Positions 1 to 25,432 of a DNA stretch of 64,000 nt are shown one piece after another (the first letter of the stretch is position 1; the number at the start of each line of letters is the position of its first letter). A program made the translations under genes and the position numbers. Below the pieces are notes generated by a model, which saw nothing but the letters and a program-made list of their open reading frames with translations, did not search any database and was not told where the DNA came from. The DNA is taken from positions 5,325,598 to 5,389,597 of the forward strand of contig NC_085073.1 in NCBI RefSeq assembly GCF_963662255.1, in the 5' to 3' direction. The DNA is from Cinclus cinclus. Taxonomy: Eukaryota; Chordata; Aves; Passeriformes; Cinclidae.

Positions 1-14542
<14,542 letters not shown>

Positions 14543-15123
14543 GAGCACGAGCCTCTGCAAACTGGACACTGACAGCTCACCTGCCCCGTGCCCTCCCGCT
14601 CCCCGGCAGCGTCCAACCCAGAGCACAAGGGGCTGAGTGCCCACGTCGGGCTGGGGGTACCCCCAGGCCAGGGGGAAAAGCTGGAGGGCACCTTCCCTTT
14701 GGACAGTGCCACCTTCTCTCACTTTCCAAGCTGGAGGTCTGCCCCTGCTCGGCTGCTCGTCCTCCTCCTCTCCTCCAGCCTGGCTGTTCAATGCTTTTTT
14801 TGCTGCTACTCCCTCTCTTCTGGGAATCAATGGACAGTGGTCCGTGTCCCAAGGCTGAGGTTTGTGTCCATCTCTCTCTCCCCGATCCTTTTCCCCTTCC
14901 ACTGCACCTGTGCAGTTCCCAAACTCTTACCTGCAAGAACTCAGTGCCTGTGTTGGAAACGGAAGAGCCGAATCAGAAGCTGCCTTAAGCCAGGAGTGCG
15001 AGGGAAGAGAGAACTACCTACTGCTCACCTGGGGATCTGGTCTGTGTCCTGGCCCTGCTGCCACACTGGAGCCCTGGGAGCTGAAGAGAGGTCTACAGAA
15101 GCATGCAACACTAGTCATTTTTT

Positions 15124-15149
15124 TATATATATATATATATATATATATT
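15124..15149. repeat. (AT)n microsatellite in the DPP9 3' UTR
   Basis: About 12 uninterrupted AT units flanked by T-runs on both sides. It could fold back on itself in the transcript. Confidence 0.9.
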
Positions 15150-15746
15150 TTCCAGTTCAAATTTGCAGAGCAGATGGAGGAAGTGGCCAGGGCCGGTAAC
15201 GGCGTCCTCTGATCCTTCCTCTCATGGCCGCTCTCACACAGAGTTGTGCCAACAGGTAGCACTGGCAGCTGGCTACAGCCAGAGCCTCTCTCCAGAGCTC
15301 ACAGCAGCATTTGGGTTTTTGCAACACAAGATGGATGGTATTTATGCAAATCCTCCCTCCCTCTGTTCTCTGTGCCGCCTCCCGACCCCCCTGGTCCTTC
15401 CCCGAGCTTTCCCATGTGCACTGAAATTGGCTGTGCTTCAGTTCTCTGCGGGTCAGTGACTGGTCCCCTTGCCCGTCTACTCAGCAATGCTCTCTCCTGG
15501 TTTTTATTTACCTGGGCAACAGGAACTGCAGTTCTGGGGAGGGGGATTGAGCAATCACACCTCAGGGGAGCACATCCCCCCCTCAAGCCAAGGGTTCTGC
15601 CAGGGGCAAAATGAAAACACAAACAAAACCCACCCAAATGAACCACGTTGACTTGCCCTGGAGTATTTTAAGTGCGTATTATGAAAAGAAAATATTTTTA
15701 TGGATTCTTATTCTTTTATAATTATGAGTGTAAGATGTAGCGACTC

Positions 15747-15752
15747 ATTAAA
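15747..15752 (+). terminator. DPP9: Poly(A) signal ATTAAA of DPP9
   Basis: ATTAAA followed about 20-30 bp later by a G/T-rich stretch (GTGGTGGCTGCTTTGGGG). It is the first good signal downstream of the stop codon and lies next to an AATATTTTTATGG-type AT-rich context. Confidence 0.6.
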
Positions 15753-15775
15753 ATATTGGAAAGAGACGTGGTGGC

Positions 15776-17955
15776 TGCTTTGGGGGGCGGGAGGAAGTGG
15801 CAGCTGCCACAGCCAGAGGAACTCTGCTGAAAGCCAAGTGCTCTGTTCTTTCTGTGTCGAGCAGTGGAGAGAATATTAAATCCCTGATGTTCCTCGGGGG
15901 AAGCATGATCCAAGCAGCTGAGGGTTGGGAATCCTGGGCTGTGTTCTTGGCTCAGCGTGACCTTGAGCGAGTCAGCAGCAGCCTGGGGTGGGCACCTCCC
16001 TCCCAGGGGCTCGAGGTGCAGCTGCTCTGGGACACACCGAGCTGCTCCTGCAGAGCTGGGCCTGCCTCCGCTCGCCCTCCCACCTCAAAGCTTCCCAAAC
16101 GTGGTCTTGCTTTGCCTTCCTCCGTGGGAGCTGCTGTTAATTAACCCGCTGTTAATGCCCTGAGGGCGCTGCTGCAGGATTGTTCTAAATGCAAAGCTTC
16201 TTCCAGATGGAGGGTTTGGGTTCCTGGGGATGGCTGCGAGCAGATTTTGCCCCCTCTTCTTGTCCCTGTGCCCAAATAATTGTCCCAATTATAGCAGTTG
16301 TGGTTTAGCTGCTACAAAGCACCTCAGGTGAGAGTTTTGAGGTCAGAGGGGCAGAAGGAGGGACGGGTGGAGGAAGTTGCACCTCTGTGAGATGTGTAAG
16401 AGCACCCTGCAGCCAGCAAAGCTGCACCCTCTGTCTCTGCTGCTCTCACAGCTGGGTGGGTGCTGCTGGATGGTAAAAAGCCTTATTTTTGCAGGGTTTG
16501 TTTCTGTGCTTCCCTTAATTTAATTTTTAGGCTTAATTTAAACTGCTTTTTCCTGTCCCCAAAAAGTCGAGTGTTTCCTAAAATGTCTTAAAACACTCTT
16601 GTCTAGAAGAGTTTGCAGATCTGTCAGCTCCTCTGATCCCCTAGCTTGCTGCAGGATTGTTTGGCACCCTAAAAAGGGGTTGGGTCTTCTTTTGGGGATT
16701 GAGAATCCTGAGAGGAATTAGCTGGGAAATCTCCCAGGAGCTGGAGCTGCTCCATATGGAACAGGCTCTGTCGGGGATTGAAACACAAATTATGTGGGAG
16801 GCCCCCACCCCACTGTCCTGCGGGAAAGGTGATGGGAACAGGGTGGTTCTGGGTGGAGGATTTGCAGCTGGAGGATGAAGCTGAGTTAATTTCCTGAGTG
16901 AATGGTAATGATGGAGCAGCAGGTGCTGGGGAAACCAACTCTGGCAAAAACAACTCTTCAAGAATTTGGGACTTGAGAGTGGCTTGGGAAGCATTTCTCT
17001 CCCCAAACCCACCCTGTGGGGCTTTATTTTTAGGTGTATGGTGTGGAGGGAGAACAGATGTTCTTGAGGATTTATTTTTAAAACAAAATCACTCCTCAAG
17101 CTATAAAATTAGCTCGGAAAAGTCACTCCTTGCCCTGAAAGATGCTCGAATGGAAAACTTCCCGGCATCTCCATTCCCAAAGTGGGTGGGATAAAGGTGG
17201 GATAAAGGAACTCTGGCTCTGGGAAAGCCATCTCAGTGGAAACTCTGGGTGCTTGCTTGGGGGTCTCAGGCATTTGATCTCTGTCCTGGGCCATGCAGGC
17301 AGCACCCCCAGAATAACTGGAGTGGCTCAGAAATCTCAGGGTCCCCCAAAGGAGGAGTGGGGTGTCCAAGGACGGCACAGGGTTGGGCTGGGCTCTGGGT
17401 GTGTCTGTGCTGCCCAAAGGAAAGAGTGTAAATTGATCTTGGAGAATCCTCTCAGAAGGATTTTGGTGAAATCACAGGCATCCCAGCTCCGTGCTGGGAC
17501 ACAGGGAAGGCTTCAGGCCTGGCCTCTGCAGAGAAGCCTCCTGTCCCTGCTTCTCCCTCCAGCCCCTCTCAGAGCTGGCACAGATTTGTCTCTCCCCTGT
17601 CCTCTAATCCAGGATTTTCCTGCTCCCAGGCCCTGGCCCTGGCTGCAGCTGGAATTTCCAATTCTACAACGCAGCTACTGGGTCTTTTTTGATGGTGAAG
17701 GGAGGCAGGGCCTGGGCTGCTGAGCCCTTGTTAAGCCCCTTGCCCAGGGCCCCCAATCCCAGGGAATCGGTACCAGCACCTAGGAATGGGACCAGGCCCA
17801 GCCCCCAGCTCCCCCCAGGCACCTCCACTTGCGCACGTGGCCAGCAGGAACTGACCCACGCCATGCGGCTCGTGGGGCTACAGCATGTCCCAGACCCTGA
17901 CCACAGGCCTCCTGTCCCCGAGGTTCCCTGTGCCCTCGTCCCTCTGTCCCTTGCC
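15776..17955. other. DPP9-MYDGF spacer
   Basis: About 2.2 kb between the DPP9 poly(A) signal and the MYDGF CpG-rich promoter. It has mixed composition, and I saw no exon, RNA gene or retroelement. The short open frames on both strands lack codon character and known motifs. Confidence 0.55.
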
Positions 17956-18028
17956 CTGTTGTCCCTCGATGTCCCCATGCCCTCCCGTCCGTCCGTTTGG
18001 CCCGCCCGGCCTCCTGCCCACACCCAAC

Positions 18029-18058
18029 ATGGCCGCCGTGCCGCCGCCGCCGCGCTGA
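18029..18058 (+). other. Potential 9-codon upstream ORF of MYDGF
   Basis: ATG in the context CAACATGGCC opens a nine-codon frame (MAAVPPPPR) closed by TGA, 38 bp before the MYDGF ATG. It would matter only if transcription starts upstream of 18029. ATGGCC is also a YY1-like core, so the ATG may be incidental. Confidence 0.3.
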
Positions 18059-18092
18059 CCCCTGCCGGCCGCCATAGCCCGCGCTTCCTTTC

Positions 18093-18104
18093 CAAGATGG
18101 CGGC
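18093..18104 (+). promoter_or_regulatory. MYDGF: TISU / YY1 element at the MYDGF start codon
   Basis: CAAGATGGCGGC is a perfect match to the TISU consensus SAASATGGCGGC, with its ATG being the MYDGF start codon. Such elements bind YY1 and direct scanning-free initiation on mRNAs with very short 5' UTRs. Confidence 0.75.
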
Positions 18105-20880
18105 GCCCAGCGGGAGGAGCTGCCGGCGCGCGTGGGCCGCGCTGGTGCCCGCGGCCCTGCTGTGCCTGGCGGTCCGGGCGGCCGCGGGACAGGGCACGGC
18201 CCCGGGTGCAGCCCCGAGCACGGCCGAGTTCGACGTGAGGCCCGGCGGAGAGGTTCACTCCTTCTCCCGGAGCCTGGTGAGCGGCCGGGAGGGAGGGAGC
18301 GGGAGTGAAGAGGGTACGCGCCAGTCATTGATTGGCTGCGCGCCACGTCACTCATATCTCCTGGTGTGGTGATTGGCTGAAAGCGAGGAGGGCGGGGCGA
18401 GCGGGTTGGGGGGGGGGTCCCCAGGGAGAAAGGGGTCCCCAAAGGGGGCGACAAAGGCAGGGGGATCCCCGGGAGAACGGGGGTCTCCAAGGAGGGAGGG
18501 AGCCTCCACAGAGAAGGGCGTCCTCGAGGGGAAGGAGTCCCCAGCTGGGGTTCTCCGGTAGAAGAGGGTCCTCAAGGAAAGCAGGTCCCCAAGGTGGGAC
18601 AGTCTCTGTAGTGAGGAGACCCCCAGGGATGGGGACCTGCCGTGGATAAGGACTCCCAGGAGAAGGGGGGTTTCCAAAGGGATGAGGTACCCGAAGGGCA
18701 CGGACTGGGGTAGGAGGTCAAAGAAAGAAGAATCCTCATGGGAGGGGGCTCAGCAAGGGAAGGGCCATGGTGCAGAAGGGGCTGGGGGTTCTTGGGCCCT
18801 CCAGAACACGAGTCCTTGGCCCAGGCAGGAGGAAATGGCCTCAGGTGGTGCCAGGGGAGGTTTAGGCTGGATATTGGGGAAAATTCTTCATGGAAAGGGA
18901 GGTCAGACACCGGCACAGTGGCACTGGTGGAGTCCCCGTGCTCCGAGGGACTTAAAGCCACGTGGATGTGGCACCTGGGGACAGGGGTCAGTGGTGGCCT
19001 TGGCAGTGCTGGAGCACTGTTGGACTCGGTGGTCTTGGAGAGCTTTCCCTATCTCAACATTTCCTGGATTCTGTGGAAGAAAAGCTCATGCTAAAGTGAG
19101 GCTACTCCTGTTCCTCTCTCCTGGCAGGGGGATTTCAGCTGCACCTTCACCTACTCGGCCCAGGGCGGCACAAACGAGGTGAGCTGGGCAAGCCCGGGGC
19201 ACTCCTGTTGGAATCAGCTCCTTTCTTTCATCCTAAAAGCCAAAGATACTCGTAACTGTTTTGTGTGCGAGCACAGTGGTAGCTGTGGCCAGGAGGGAGC
19301 ACTGGGGGCCACCAGCAAGTGCTGGGGTGGGGTTGGGTTATTTTGGAGCTCCTGCAGAAGCTGGAGGGGAGGGATTGGCCCGGGAGGGTTTTCCCCACGT
19401 TGACTGCGGGTGTTTCCGTGCAGCAATGGCAGATGAACGTCGGAGTGAGCGAGGACAGCGGGCTCTTCTCCTGCTCCATCTGGAGGTGTGTGTCAGCAAA
19501 GCCACCGCGGGGGTGGATGTGGGGCAGGGACAAGGACCCTGCTTGCCCCGTGGATTTGTATCTTGCAGGGGGGCTTTCCCTCTCCCAGGGATGCTGTGGT
19601 TCTGGGGGCTTTTGGTGCAGCTGTTGGTTTATAAATTCCGTGTTCCCCTCTCCCCCGTCTGTGCACAAAAGCTCCAAGAGATCCAGAGGTGGCTGTGGGG
19701 GGAGGGAGGGAGCAAGGAATCCTTCACTCCTCTGCACCTCCACCCTCTGTGCAGCTGACAAAGGCTCTGCTTTCTCCTTTCAGGCCCCAAGGGAAGTCTT
19801 ATCTCTTCTTTACCCAGTTTAAAGCTGAAGTGAAAGGAGCCAAGATAGAGTATGCCATGGCTTATGTAAGTCCCAGCTGATCCCGGGGAAGCAGGAGTGT
19901 GGGAGGCTGCTATAAAACATGAATTAGACATGGAAAACATTTATTAGACATCTGTGCCATAAAATGTGCTCCATCGTGTCCCTAATTAGAGACTGGTGGC
20001 AGGCAGGAGAGGGGCTGCAGGTGGGCAGCCTGCTCCATTGTGTTCCTGCCCTCTCAGTCACTGGGATTTGCTGGGAGGGGGCTCCAAAGGCACCAGGGCA
20101 CAAAGGGAGTCTTGGATTGCCTCAACAAATTGCATGTGACAAAGCAAATCAAACCTCTCCTGATGTTTTTGTCTGGCTCATTCTTCCATTTCCCAGTTTC
20201 CAGGAGTGAGGCTTTCACTCACCCCAAGGACACGAGTCCGTGGTTTAACAGGAAATAGAAAAACAGCCAGAGATTTTCCTTCTGATTTCCTTTGTGCACT
20301 TAATTCTTTCACTGCACATAAATCAGAAACCCGTTCATTTTCAGTGTGCTGTTGTTTGGTTGGTTTGAATTCTGTGACTTGTTGGATTGCCTCAGCCTCT
20401 TACACCTCCTTCCTTCCTGTTGCAGTCTCAGGCTGCTGTGGGTGCCCTCAGCGACATCCCCTTAAAACAGGAAGAATTTGAGATCACTGAAACAACAGGT
20501 CTGTGCCTGAGGGAGCTGTGAAAGAGGGGCTGGGCTGGGGGGGACAGGCCAGGGGCCATTTTAAACTCAAATACTGGTGACAGTGCCATGGAGATGGGGG
20601 TACAGTGCACTCAATCCGCTGGATTTTGTGGGTCCCATCCCAGTTAAGTTCCGAGGGGTAAGGAGGGGTTTCTCCCCCAGCCTGGCATGTGCAGGAGGGG
20701 AGGAGCAGTGCCTGACACCCTGGAAAGGGCCCAGCAGGGCTGTTCTGTTCCTGCTTTTCCATCTGCTGATGCTGGTTTTTTTCTGTCTCTCTCTCTGCAG
20801 TGTCTCACAGGGAAGGCAAGTTCCGTTTTGAGCTGTCCAAACTCGTGATTGCAGCAAAAACCTCCCGGGATGAGCTGTGA
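18097..20880 (+). CDS. MYDGF: Myeloid-derived growth factor (6 coding exons)
   Basis: Small protein of the endoplasmic reticulum and secretory pathway (human C19orf10), a paracrine growth factor from bone-marrow cells in mammals. Exons: 18097-18276, 19128-19178, 19424-19485, 19784-19865, 20426-20498, 20801-20880; phases join perfectly to 175 residues (human 173). Residues 1-31 form an Arg-containing, Leu/Ala-rich signal peptide. The mature part keeps the family blocks FDVRPGG.VHSFS, QGGTNEQWQM, WRPQGKSYLFFTQFKAEV and EYAMAY. Two cysteines (65 and 94) match the family disulfide. It ends in RDEL, a KDEL-type ER-retrieval signal (human ends RTEL). The start is fixed by the TISU element and the signal peptide. 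Confidence 0.96.
18405..18720. repeat. Degenerate tandem repeat in MYDGF intron 1
   Basis: Roughly 25-bp purine-rich units with a recurring (A/G)GGAGTCCCCA(A/G)GG theme, variously GGGGTCCCCA, GGGGGTCTCC, GGAGTCCCCA, GCAGGTCCCC. Units are too diverged to count precisely. Confidence 0.5.
18826..19078 (+). mobile_element. CR1 LINE 3' fragment in MYDGF intron 1
   Basis: Sense CR1 tail: AGGGGAGGTTTAGGCTGGAT, TTCTTCATGGAAAGGGAGGT, CGTGGATGTGGCACCTGGGG, TTGGACTCGGTGGTCTTGGA, ending TGGATTCTGTGG. It sits 50 bp before the exon 2 acceptor. Confidence 0.85.
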
Positions 20881-21590
20881 CCCCGAGGCCAGCCCTGGGC
20901 CAGTGTGGCAGTGAAGGATTTCCTGGTCACCTGCAGGGTTTTTCTTTTGTTTGGCCAAACCTTTTATGTTTTCCATACTGAAATGTGCTGGGGACTGACG
21001 TGAGCGGGGCTCGGAGGTGTGAGGACAGGTTTGTTCTGCCTTGTGTCAGAGCAGCACCGAGCTGTGCAGCTCAGAGCCCCCGGGAGGCTCCTGATCCTCC
21101 TGTGCCCCTTCCTGCTCGGCTGAGCAGGGCAGAGCTCCCTGCAAAGGGGTCCTTATCTGCCTGGCTGGAAGAGCAGTGCAGGGAGATAAGTGGCTGGACT
21201 TAAGCAGGGCTTGCTAAAGGGAACTTGTTAACTCTGTAGTCTCTGGAGGGGAGATGGGATTTCTCTCTCCAGCAGCCTGACAGGAGGAAATAATTAATTT
21301 AGGGGGAGGGAGGGAGGGAGGGACTTGGCCAAAGCTCTGATTCCATGGCGAGTGTGTGGCTGGGGTGGATCCAGGGCTGGGATAGCTGGGATGGGGGAAG
21401 GCAGAGCAGCTTATTCTGACACGATCAGGAATCAATCCAGGCAGCACTTCCACATCTCAGCACAACCACGGGACTATTTTATACCTACAGAAAAGTGAAT
21501 TTTTTCTTATCCAGAGTAATGGAGAATGGGCAATTCCTTTCCTGTGTAAATACAGTACAAATAAAGAAATAAAGCATCGTGCTCTGGCCT
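20881..21590 (+). other. MYDGF: MYDGF 3' UTR
   Basis: About 0.7 kb from the TGA at 20878-20880 to just past two overlapping poly(A) signals. The cleavage site is inferred. Confidence 0.65.
21560..21573 (+). terminator. MYDGF: Twin AATAAA poly(A) signals of MYDGF
   Basis: AATAAA at 21560-21565 and again at 21568-21573, followed by a TCGTGCTCTGG stretch. They are well placed after the MYDGF stop. Confidence 0.75.
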
Positions 21591-21594
21591 GAAG

Positions 21595-22332
21595 CTGCTC
21601 TTCTCTGTCCTTCCTCCCCTCTCCAGCTCCTTTGTTGCTGCTGGGGTAGGAGGAGCTGAGGTGTCCCAGTGGAATTCAGGGGATGCAAAGGGTTTAGGAG
21701 GGGTCTTGCAGCTGACATGGACACACACCTTGGGAACAGCAAAGAATTTCTGGCTCAGCCCCATCCCACCACATCTGCCTGGGTTTCCCAGCTCTGGTTC
21801 CTGTCCAGCACACTCCTGACAGGGACACACCAGCACAGGGGGGCAGGAGTTGTTCTCAAAGGGCCCCTGCCCTCCTGAGGGAGCAGCACCTGGCGGGCTC
21901 CTGATGTTCTCCACACCCCCTTGTGAATGGGCTTTGCCCCTACCCCAAGCTTTGTCACACAATTATCGTGACAGCTGCAGCAGAGACGGGGCCTTTGTGT
22001 CTTTTATTTCATCTTCTGTGGCTGAGAGTTCTCAGTGCCAGTGGTGGGGAGGGAGCAGGAGCTGCTCTCTGCCCTGGAGCAGCCACCTGTGCCTAGAGCC
22101 ATGCAGGGAACAGCAGGCACAAGAAGGTCACGGAGATAAGGCCAGGAGGCTGTGTAGTGTCTTGGATGCTAAAAGAGCAATTTCCAGTGCTCAGAACCAA
22201 GCTCAGTGTGCTGGGAGCATCCCTGCCAGAGTACCCCCTGCTCCCAGAGCTCTGCTTTTGGGTCCCTCCTGAGCAGGGAGGGGATGTGGGGGTGCAGAGG
22301 AGTGTGGATGTCTGCTGGGAGTGGGATCTCTC
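21595..22332. other. Convergent spacer between MYDGF and TNFAIP8L1
   Basis: Tail-to-tail intergenic DNA. The only signal noted is a minus-strand AATAAA (TTTATT at 22003-22008), a possible distal TNFAIP8L1 poly(A) site. No exon was seen. Confidence 0.5.
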
Positions 22333-22590
22333 AAAATCATCGAATGCTTGGGAAAGGTCTTAAAGCTCACGCAGCCCCACCCTTGCATGGGCAGGGACAC
22401 CTTCCACTGTCCCAGATTGCTCCAAACCCCAGTGTCCAGCCTGGCTTTGGACACTTCCAGGGATGGGGCACCCTGTGCCGGGGCCTCCCCATCCTCACAG
22501 GGAAGATTCCCTTCCCAGTATCCAATCTAACCCTGCCCTCTGGCAGTGGGAAGCCATTTCCCCTTGTCCATGGAAACCCAGGAGCTGCTG
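22333..22590 (-). mobile_element. CR1 LINE 3' fragment downstream of TNFAIP8L1
   Basis: Antisense on +: ATCATCGAATGCTTGGGAAA, GGGCAGGGACACCTTCCACT, CACTTCCAGGGATGGGGCAC, TCCAATCTAACCCTGCCCTC, CCATTTCCCCTTGTCC. It matches the CR1 3' end in order, sense to TNFAIP8L1. Confidence 0.9.
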
Positions 22591-22769
22591 GGCCTTGAGC
22601 AGGGGCAGCACAACCAGCAGCAATGGCAGGGGACAGAGAGCACAAACCCCAGGTCACAGAGAGCCACCACCAGCGGGGGGACAGCAAACCCAGCTGTCCC
22701 CAGGGCTCTTTTTGTCACTGTCACCACTGCTGGAACAATTTCACAGAGCTCCCAGGCCACACAGGTGAG

Positions 22770-22775
22770 TTTATT
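22770..22775 (-). terminator. TNFAIP8L1: Poly(A) signal AATAAA of TNFAIP8L1
   Basis: TTTATT on + reads AATAAA on -, 785 bp past the stop codon and followed on - by a GT-rich CCTGTGTGGCCTGGG. It predicts a 3' UTR of about 0.8 kb (roughly 22750-23559). Confidence 0.5.
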
Positions 22776-23559
22776 TAAATAACTCATCAGGGCTACAGAG
22801 TTTGCTAAAAACGAACATCACTCAGTCAGGGGCATGGAAAAGGGATGAAATCCCAGGGGAGATTTGGATCACCACCAAAGACAGCGCTGGAGTGCCAGGA
22901 GGCACCGCTGCTGGAGGCTGCTGGGAGTTGGGTGTTGGGTGGTTCCTGGGATCCAGGGAAGGAGCAGCTCCCCCCAGCCTCCCCCAGGTGAGGAGGGATC
23001 CTCCTGGTCTCAGGACTTGTCTTTGAGGACACTGAAGCCCACGCAGAAACACCTTCCTGCCTGAGGCAGCACAAGTCTGGACCATGATTTGCTCCCATCA
23101 CGTTGTGGAGCTCCTGGGATAAATCCACAGAGTTCCACAACCCTCCAGTTAAGGAGTCACAATTTTCACCCCAACAACGTCCCAGCTGCTCAGAGACACC
23201 TCAGAGGTGCTTCACACCATGAATCTTTGGTTTGGTTTCCCCCCAGAGGTTACAGCAGAGTTCAAGGCAAAGAGTCCAAAGCCTTGGACCCTGAGCTAAA
23301 GGCACTTGGTGGGCAAAGGAAATCAAACTGTACAGAGGGGCCAGGATCCCCTGGAGAGCGCAGGGAGGGGTTTGCAGACCCTGGCCAGGGGGGAGACAAA
23401 GTCAAGAGGTTCAGTCTCTTGAAGAAACGAGGAGAACACGAGTGAGCACTGCAGAGGAGGAAGAGGGGATGGCGAGCCCGGTGAAGGTCAAAGCAGACAT
23501 CGCATCTTCAGCCTCGCGGGAGGCAGAGTCCAGCTGCCAAGAGCCCCCCTGGGCCACCC

Positions 23560-24120
23560 TCAGATGTTGTCCTCCTCCAGCATCTTGTTGACCCCTTCGC
23601 AGATCCTCTTGAGGTGGGTGCGGTAGGGCTCGGCCGGGCCGTACAGGGCCGACAGGAACTCGTAGTCCGCAAAGTGGTTGAAGACGTGGTTGATGCGTGA
23701 GTGGGACTTGGCCGTCAGGTGCCCGTTGACAGCCTGGTGCAGCAGGTCCCGGCACTCGGTGAGCACGCTGGACATGACCCTGCGGTCGAAGGTGAAGTCT
23801 ATCTGGTGGAAGCTGACGGCCGTCATGGCCAGGGTGTGAACCTTCTTACGGAACCGCTCCATGACCAGCAGCTCCTCGGGGCTGAACTGCCCGTTGCGGT
23901 AGAGAACTCCCAGCTTCATCACGATCTTGATGAGGTTTTTGATGATCTTCTGGGCCTCTTTGCGGTTGTGGGTGTACTCCTTGGTGGCCCGGTACAGCTC
24001 GTCCAGGATCTCGCTGCTGGTGTCATCGATGAAGGCGTTGGCGATGGTCTTGGTGGCCATTTTGCTCAGGAGCTTCTTCTGGGCCTGCAGGGCCAAGTTC
24101 TTGGTGCTGAAGGTGTCCAT
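23560..24120 (-). CDS. TNFAIP8L1: TNFAIP8-like protein 1 (TIPE1), single coding exon
   Basis: Cytosolic TIPE-family protein: a six-helix TNFAIP8 fold with a central hydrophobic cavity that binds lipids. The family is implicated in cell death, TOR signalling and immune homeostasis. The 186-residue product has the human length. [64 protein letters not shown] and LTAKSH.RINHVF are near-identical to TNFAIP8L1. An in-frame codon run continues upstream, but an acceptor (CCCCTGCAG) sits two bases before this ATG, so the exon starts at 24122 and this ATG is the true start. As in mammals, the whole coding sequence is in one exon with a noncoding exon far upstream. Confidence 0.96.
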   Translation of the reverse strand: MDTFSTKNLALQAQKKLLSKMATKTIANAFIDDTSSEILDELYRATKEYTHNRKEAQKIIKNLIKIVMKLGVLYRNGQFSPEELLVMERFRKKVHTLAMTAVSFHQIDFTFDRRVMSSVLTECRDLLHQAVNGHLTAKSHSRINHVFNHFADYEFLSALYGPAEPYRTHLKRICEGVNKMLEEDNI

Positions 24121-24185
24121 CTCTGCAGGGGAAGAGGCACACACGGATCAGTCCCTGCTCTGCATCCATCCCCATCTCACCTGGG

Positions 24186-24275
24186 CTGGTGGAGTGTCCC
24201 TGTCCATGGCAGGGGGTGGAGCTGGATGAGCTTTAATGTCCCTTCCCACCTGAACCATTCCAGGATTCTGTGGTT
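24186..24275 (+). mobile_element. Short CR1 3' tail in TNFAIP8L1 intron
   Basis: Sense CR1 end: GGCTGGTGGAGTGTCCCTGT, TTAATGTCCCTTCCCACCTG, AACCATTCCAGGATTCTGTG. About 90 bp only. Confidence 0.8.
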
Positions 24276-25164
24276 CCTCACCTCCCCATGCAGATTTTTG
24301 GCATGACAAAGAGCATCTCCAGGCAATGGCGAGACTGAGGGAGCTCCTGGGTGCCAGGGCAGGTGAGAGCTGAGTTCACCCCACATGATGGGATCAGGGT
24401 GTCCCCACCTTCCTGTCCCCAAATTCTGTGGAGAGGTTGCAGCGAGCGAGGTGTCCCTACCTGAGCACCATCCGTGTCCCTCCATCCTGGTGTCCCTCCT
24501 GTGCCCGAGCCTCCCTCCTCCTGCTGCAGGAAGGACTCTTGCCCCATCGTCTTAACATTTTTCCTTCCTTAAAACCTGACTCATTTCCTGCGGGGTGAGC
24601 TGGGGACAGCCCAGGTGGCAGCTGAGTCACCCCCCGATGCCATGTGCCACATCCACCCCGGTGCTGGCCACGGCCGGGGCAGCACAGCCGGTTTGCAGCA
24701 CCCAGAACTGGCGTGGGAGCCCTTTTCCCTGGCACTGCTCACCCTGGAACACCCACACAAGCTCGGGCTTGTTCTGCTGCTGCCCCAGCCTCCCGTGGAG
24801 TGAATAATTCTCCCAGACAGGAACCTCACCTACAGCCTGACTCCCACATCCCAGCGGGACCAAATCCATCACCTCGGGCAGAGCACGGCTTTAAACCCTG
24901 CTGTGAACGATTAAAACCCGACCCTGGAGATGTATCTTGGCCTGGGAAACCGCAGAGCCACAAATCACGGGGAGGGGAGAACAGCAGGAAAACAACCGGG
25001 ATGGATGGGCAGAGCTGGGAGCTGCTGATGCAGGAGCCTGCACATGGCATGGACAGGCTGGCAGAGCAGGAGGGGAGGGGATCAGCCTGGGAATGCATCC
25101 CCAGGGAGGGGAGAGGAGATATTTCAGCTGAAGGATGCTGCTGGTGTGAGGATGCACGAGGATA

Positions 25165-25432
25165 AATTGCTCATGGATAAGGAGCAGGTTTAGATTTGAT
25201 ATTAGGAAGGAATTCTTCCCTGACAGGGAGCTGAGGCCCTGGCACAGGGTGCCCAGAGCAGCTGTGGCTGCCCCTGGAACCCTGGAAGTGTCCAAGGCCA
25301 GGTTGGACATTGGGGCTTGGAGCACCCTGGACAGTGGAAGGTGTCCCTGCCACAGCAGCGGTGGGATGAGATGAGAAGAGCTTTTGGTCCTTTTCCAGCC
25401 CAAACCACTCCATGACTCTGGGATTCTGTCAC
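25165..25432 (+). mobile_element. CR1 LINE 3' fragment in TNFAIP8L1 intron
   Basis: Sense CR1: GATATTAGGAAGGAATTCTT, CCTGGCACAGGGTGCCCAGA, GGAAGTGTCCAAGGCCAGGT, GGTGTCCCTGCCACAGCAGC, ending ACTCTGGGATTCTGTC. It is the rightmost CR1 copy I could find; none was seen from here to 64 kb. Confidence 0.9.

Larger units (their letters stand above)
14543..15775 (+). other. DPP9: DPP9 3' UTR
   Basis: Sequence after the TGA at 14540-14542 up to the first convincing poly(A) signal, about 1.2 kb. It contains an (AT)n tract. The exact cleavage site is inferred. Confidence 0.65.
17956..18330 (+). promoter_or_regulatory. MYDGF: MYDGF CpG-island promoter
   Basis: CpG density rises abruptly here and spans the first coding exon. 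There is no TATA box. GC-rich and Ets-like (CTTCCTTTCC) elements lie just upstream of the start codon. The transcription start is not determined, but the TISU at the ATG predicts one within about 30 bp upstream. Confidence 0.65.
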
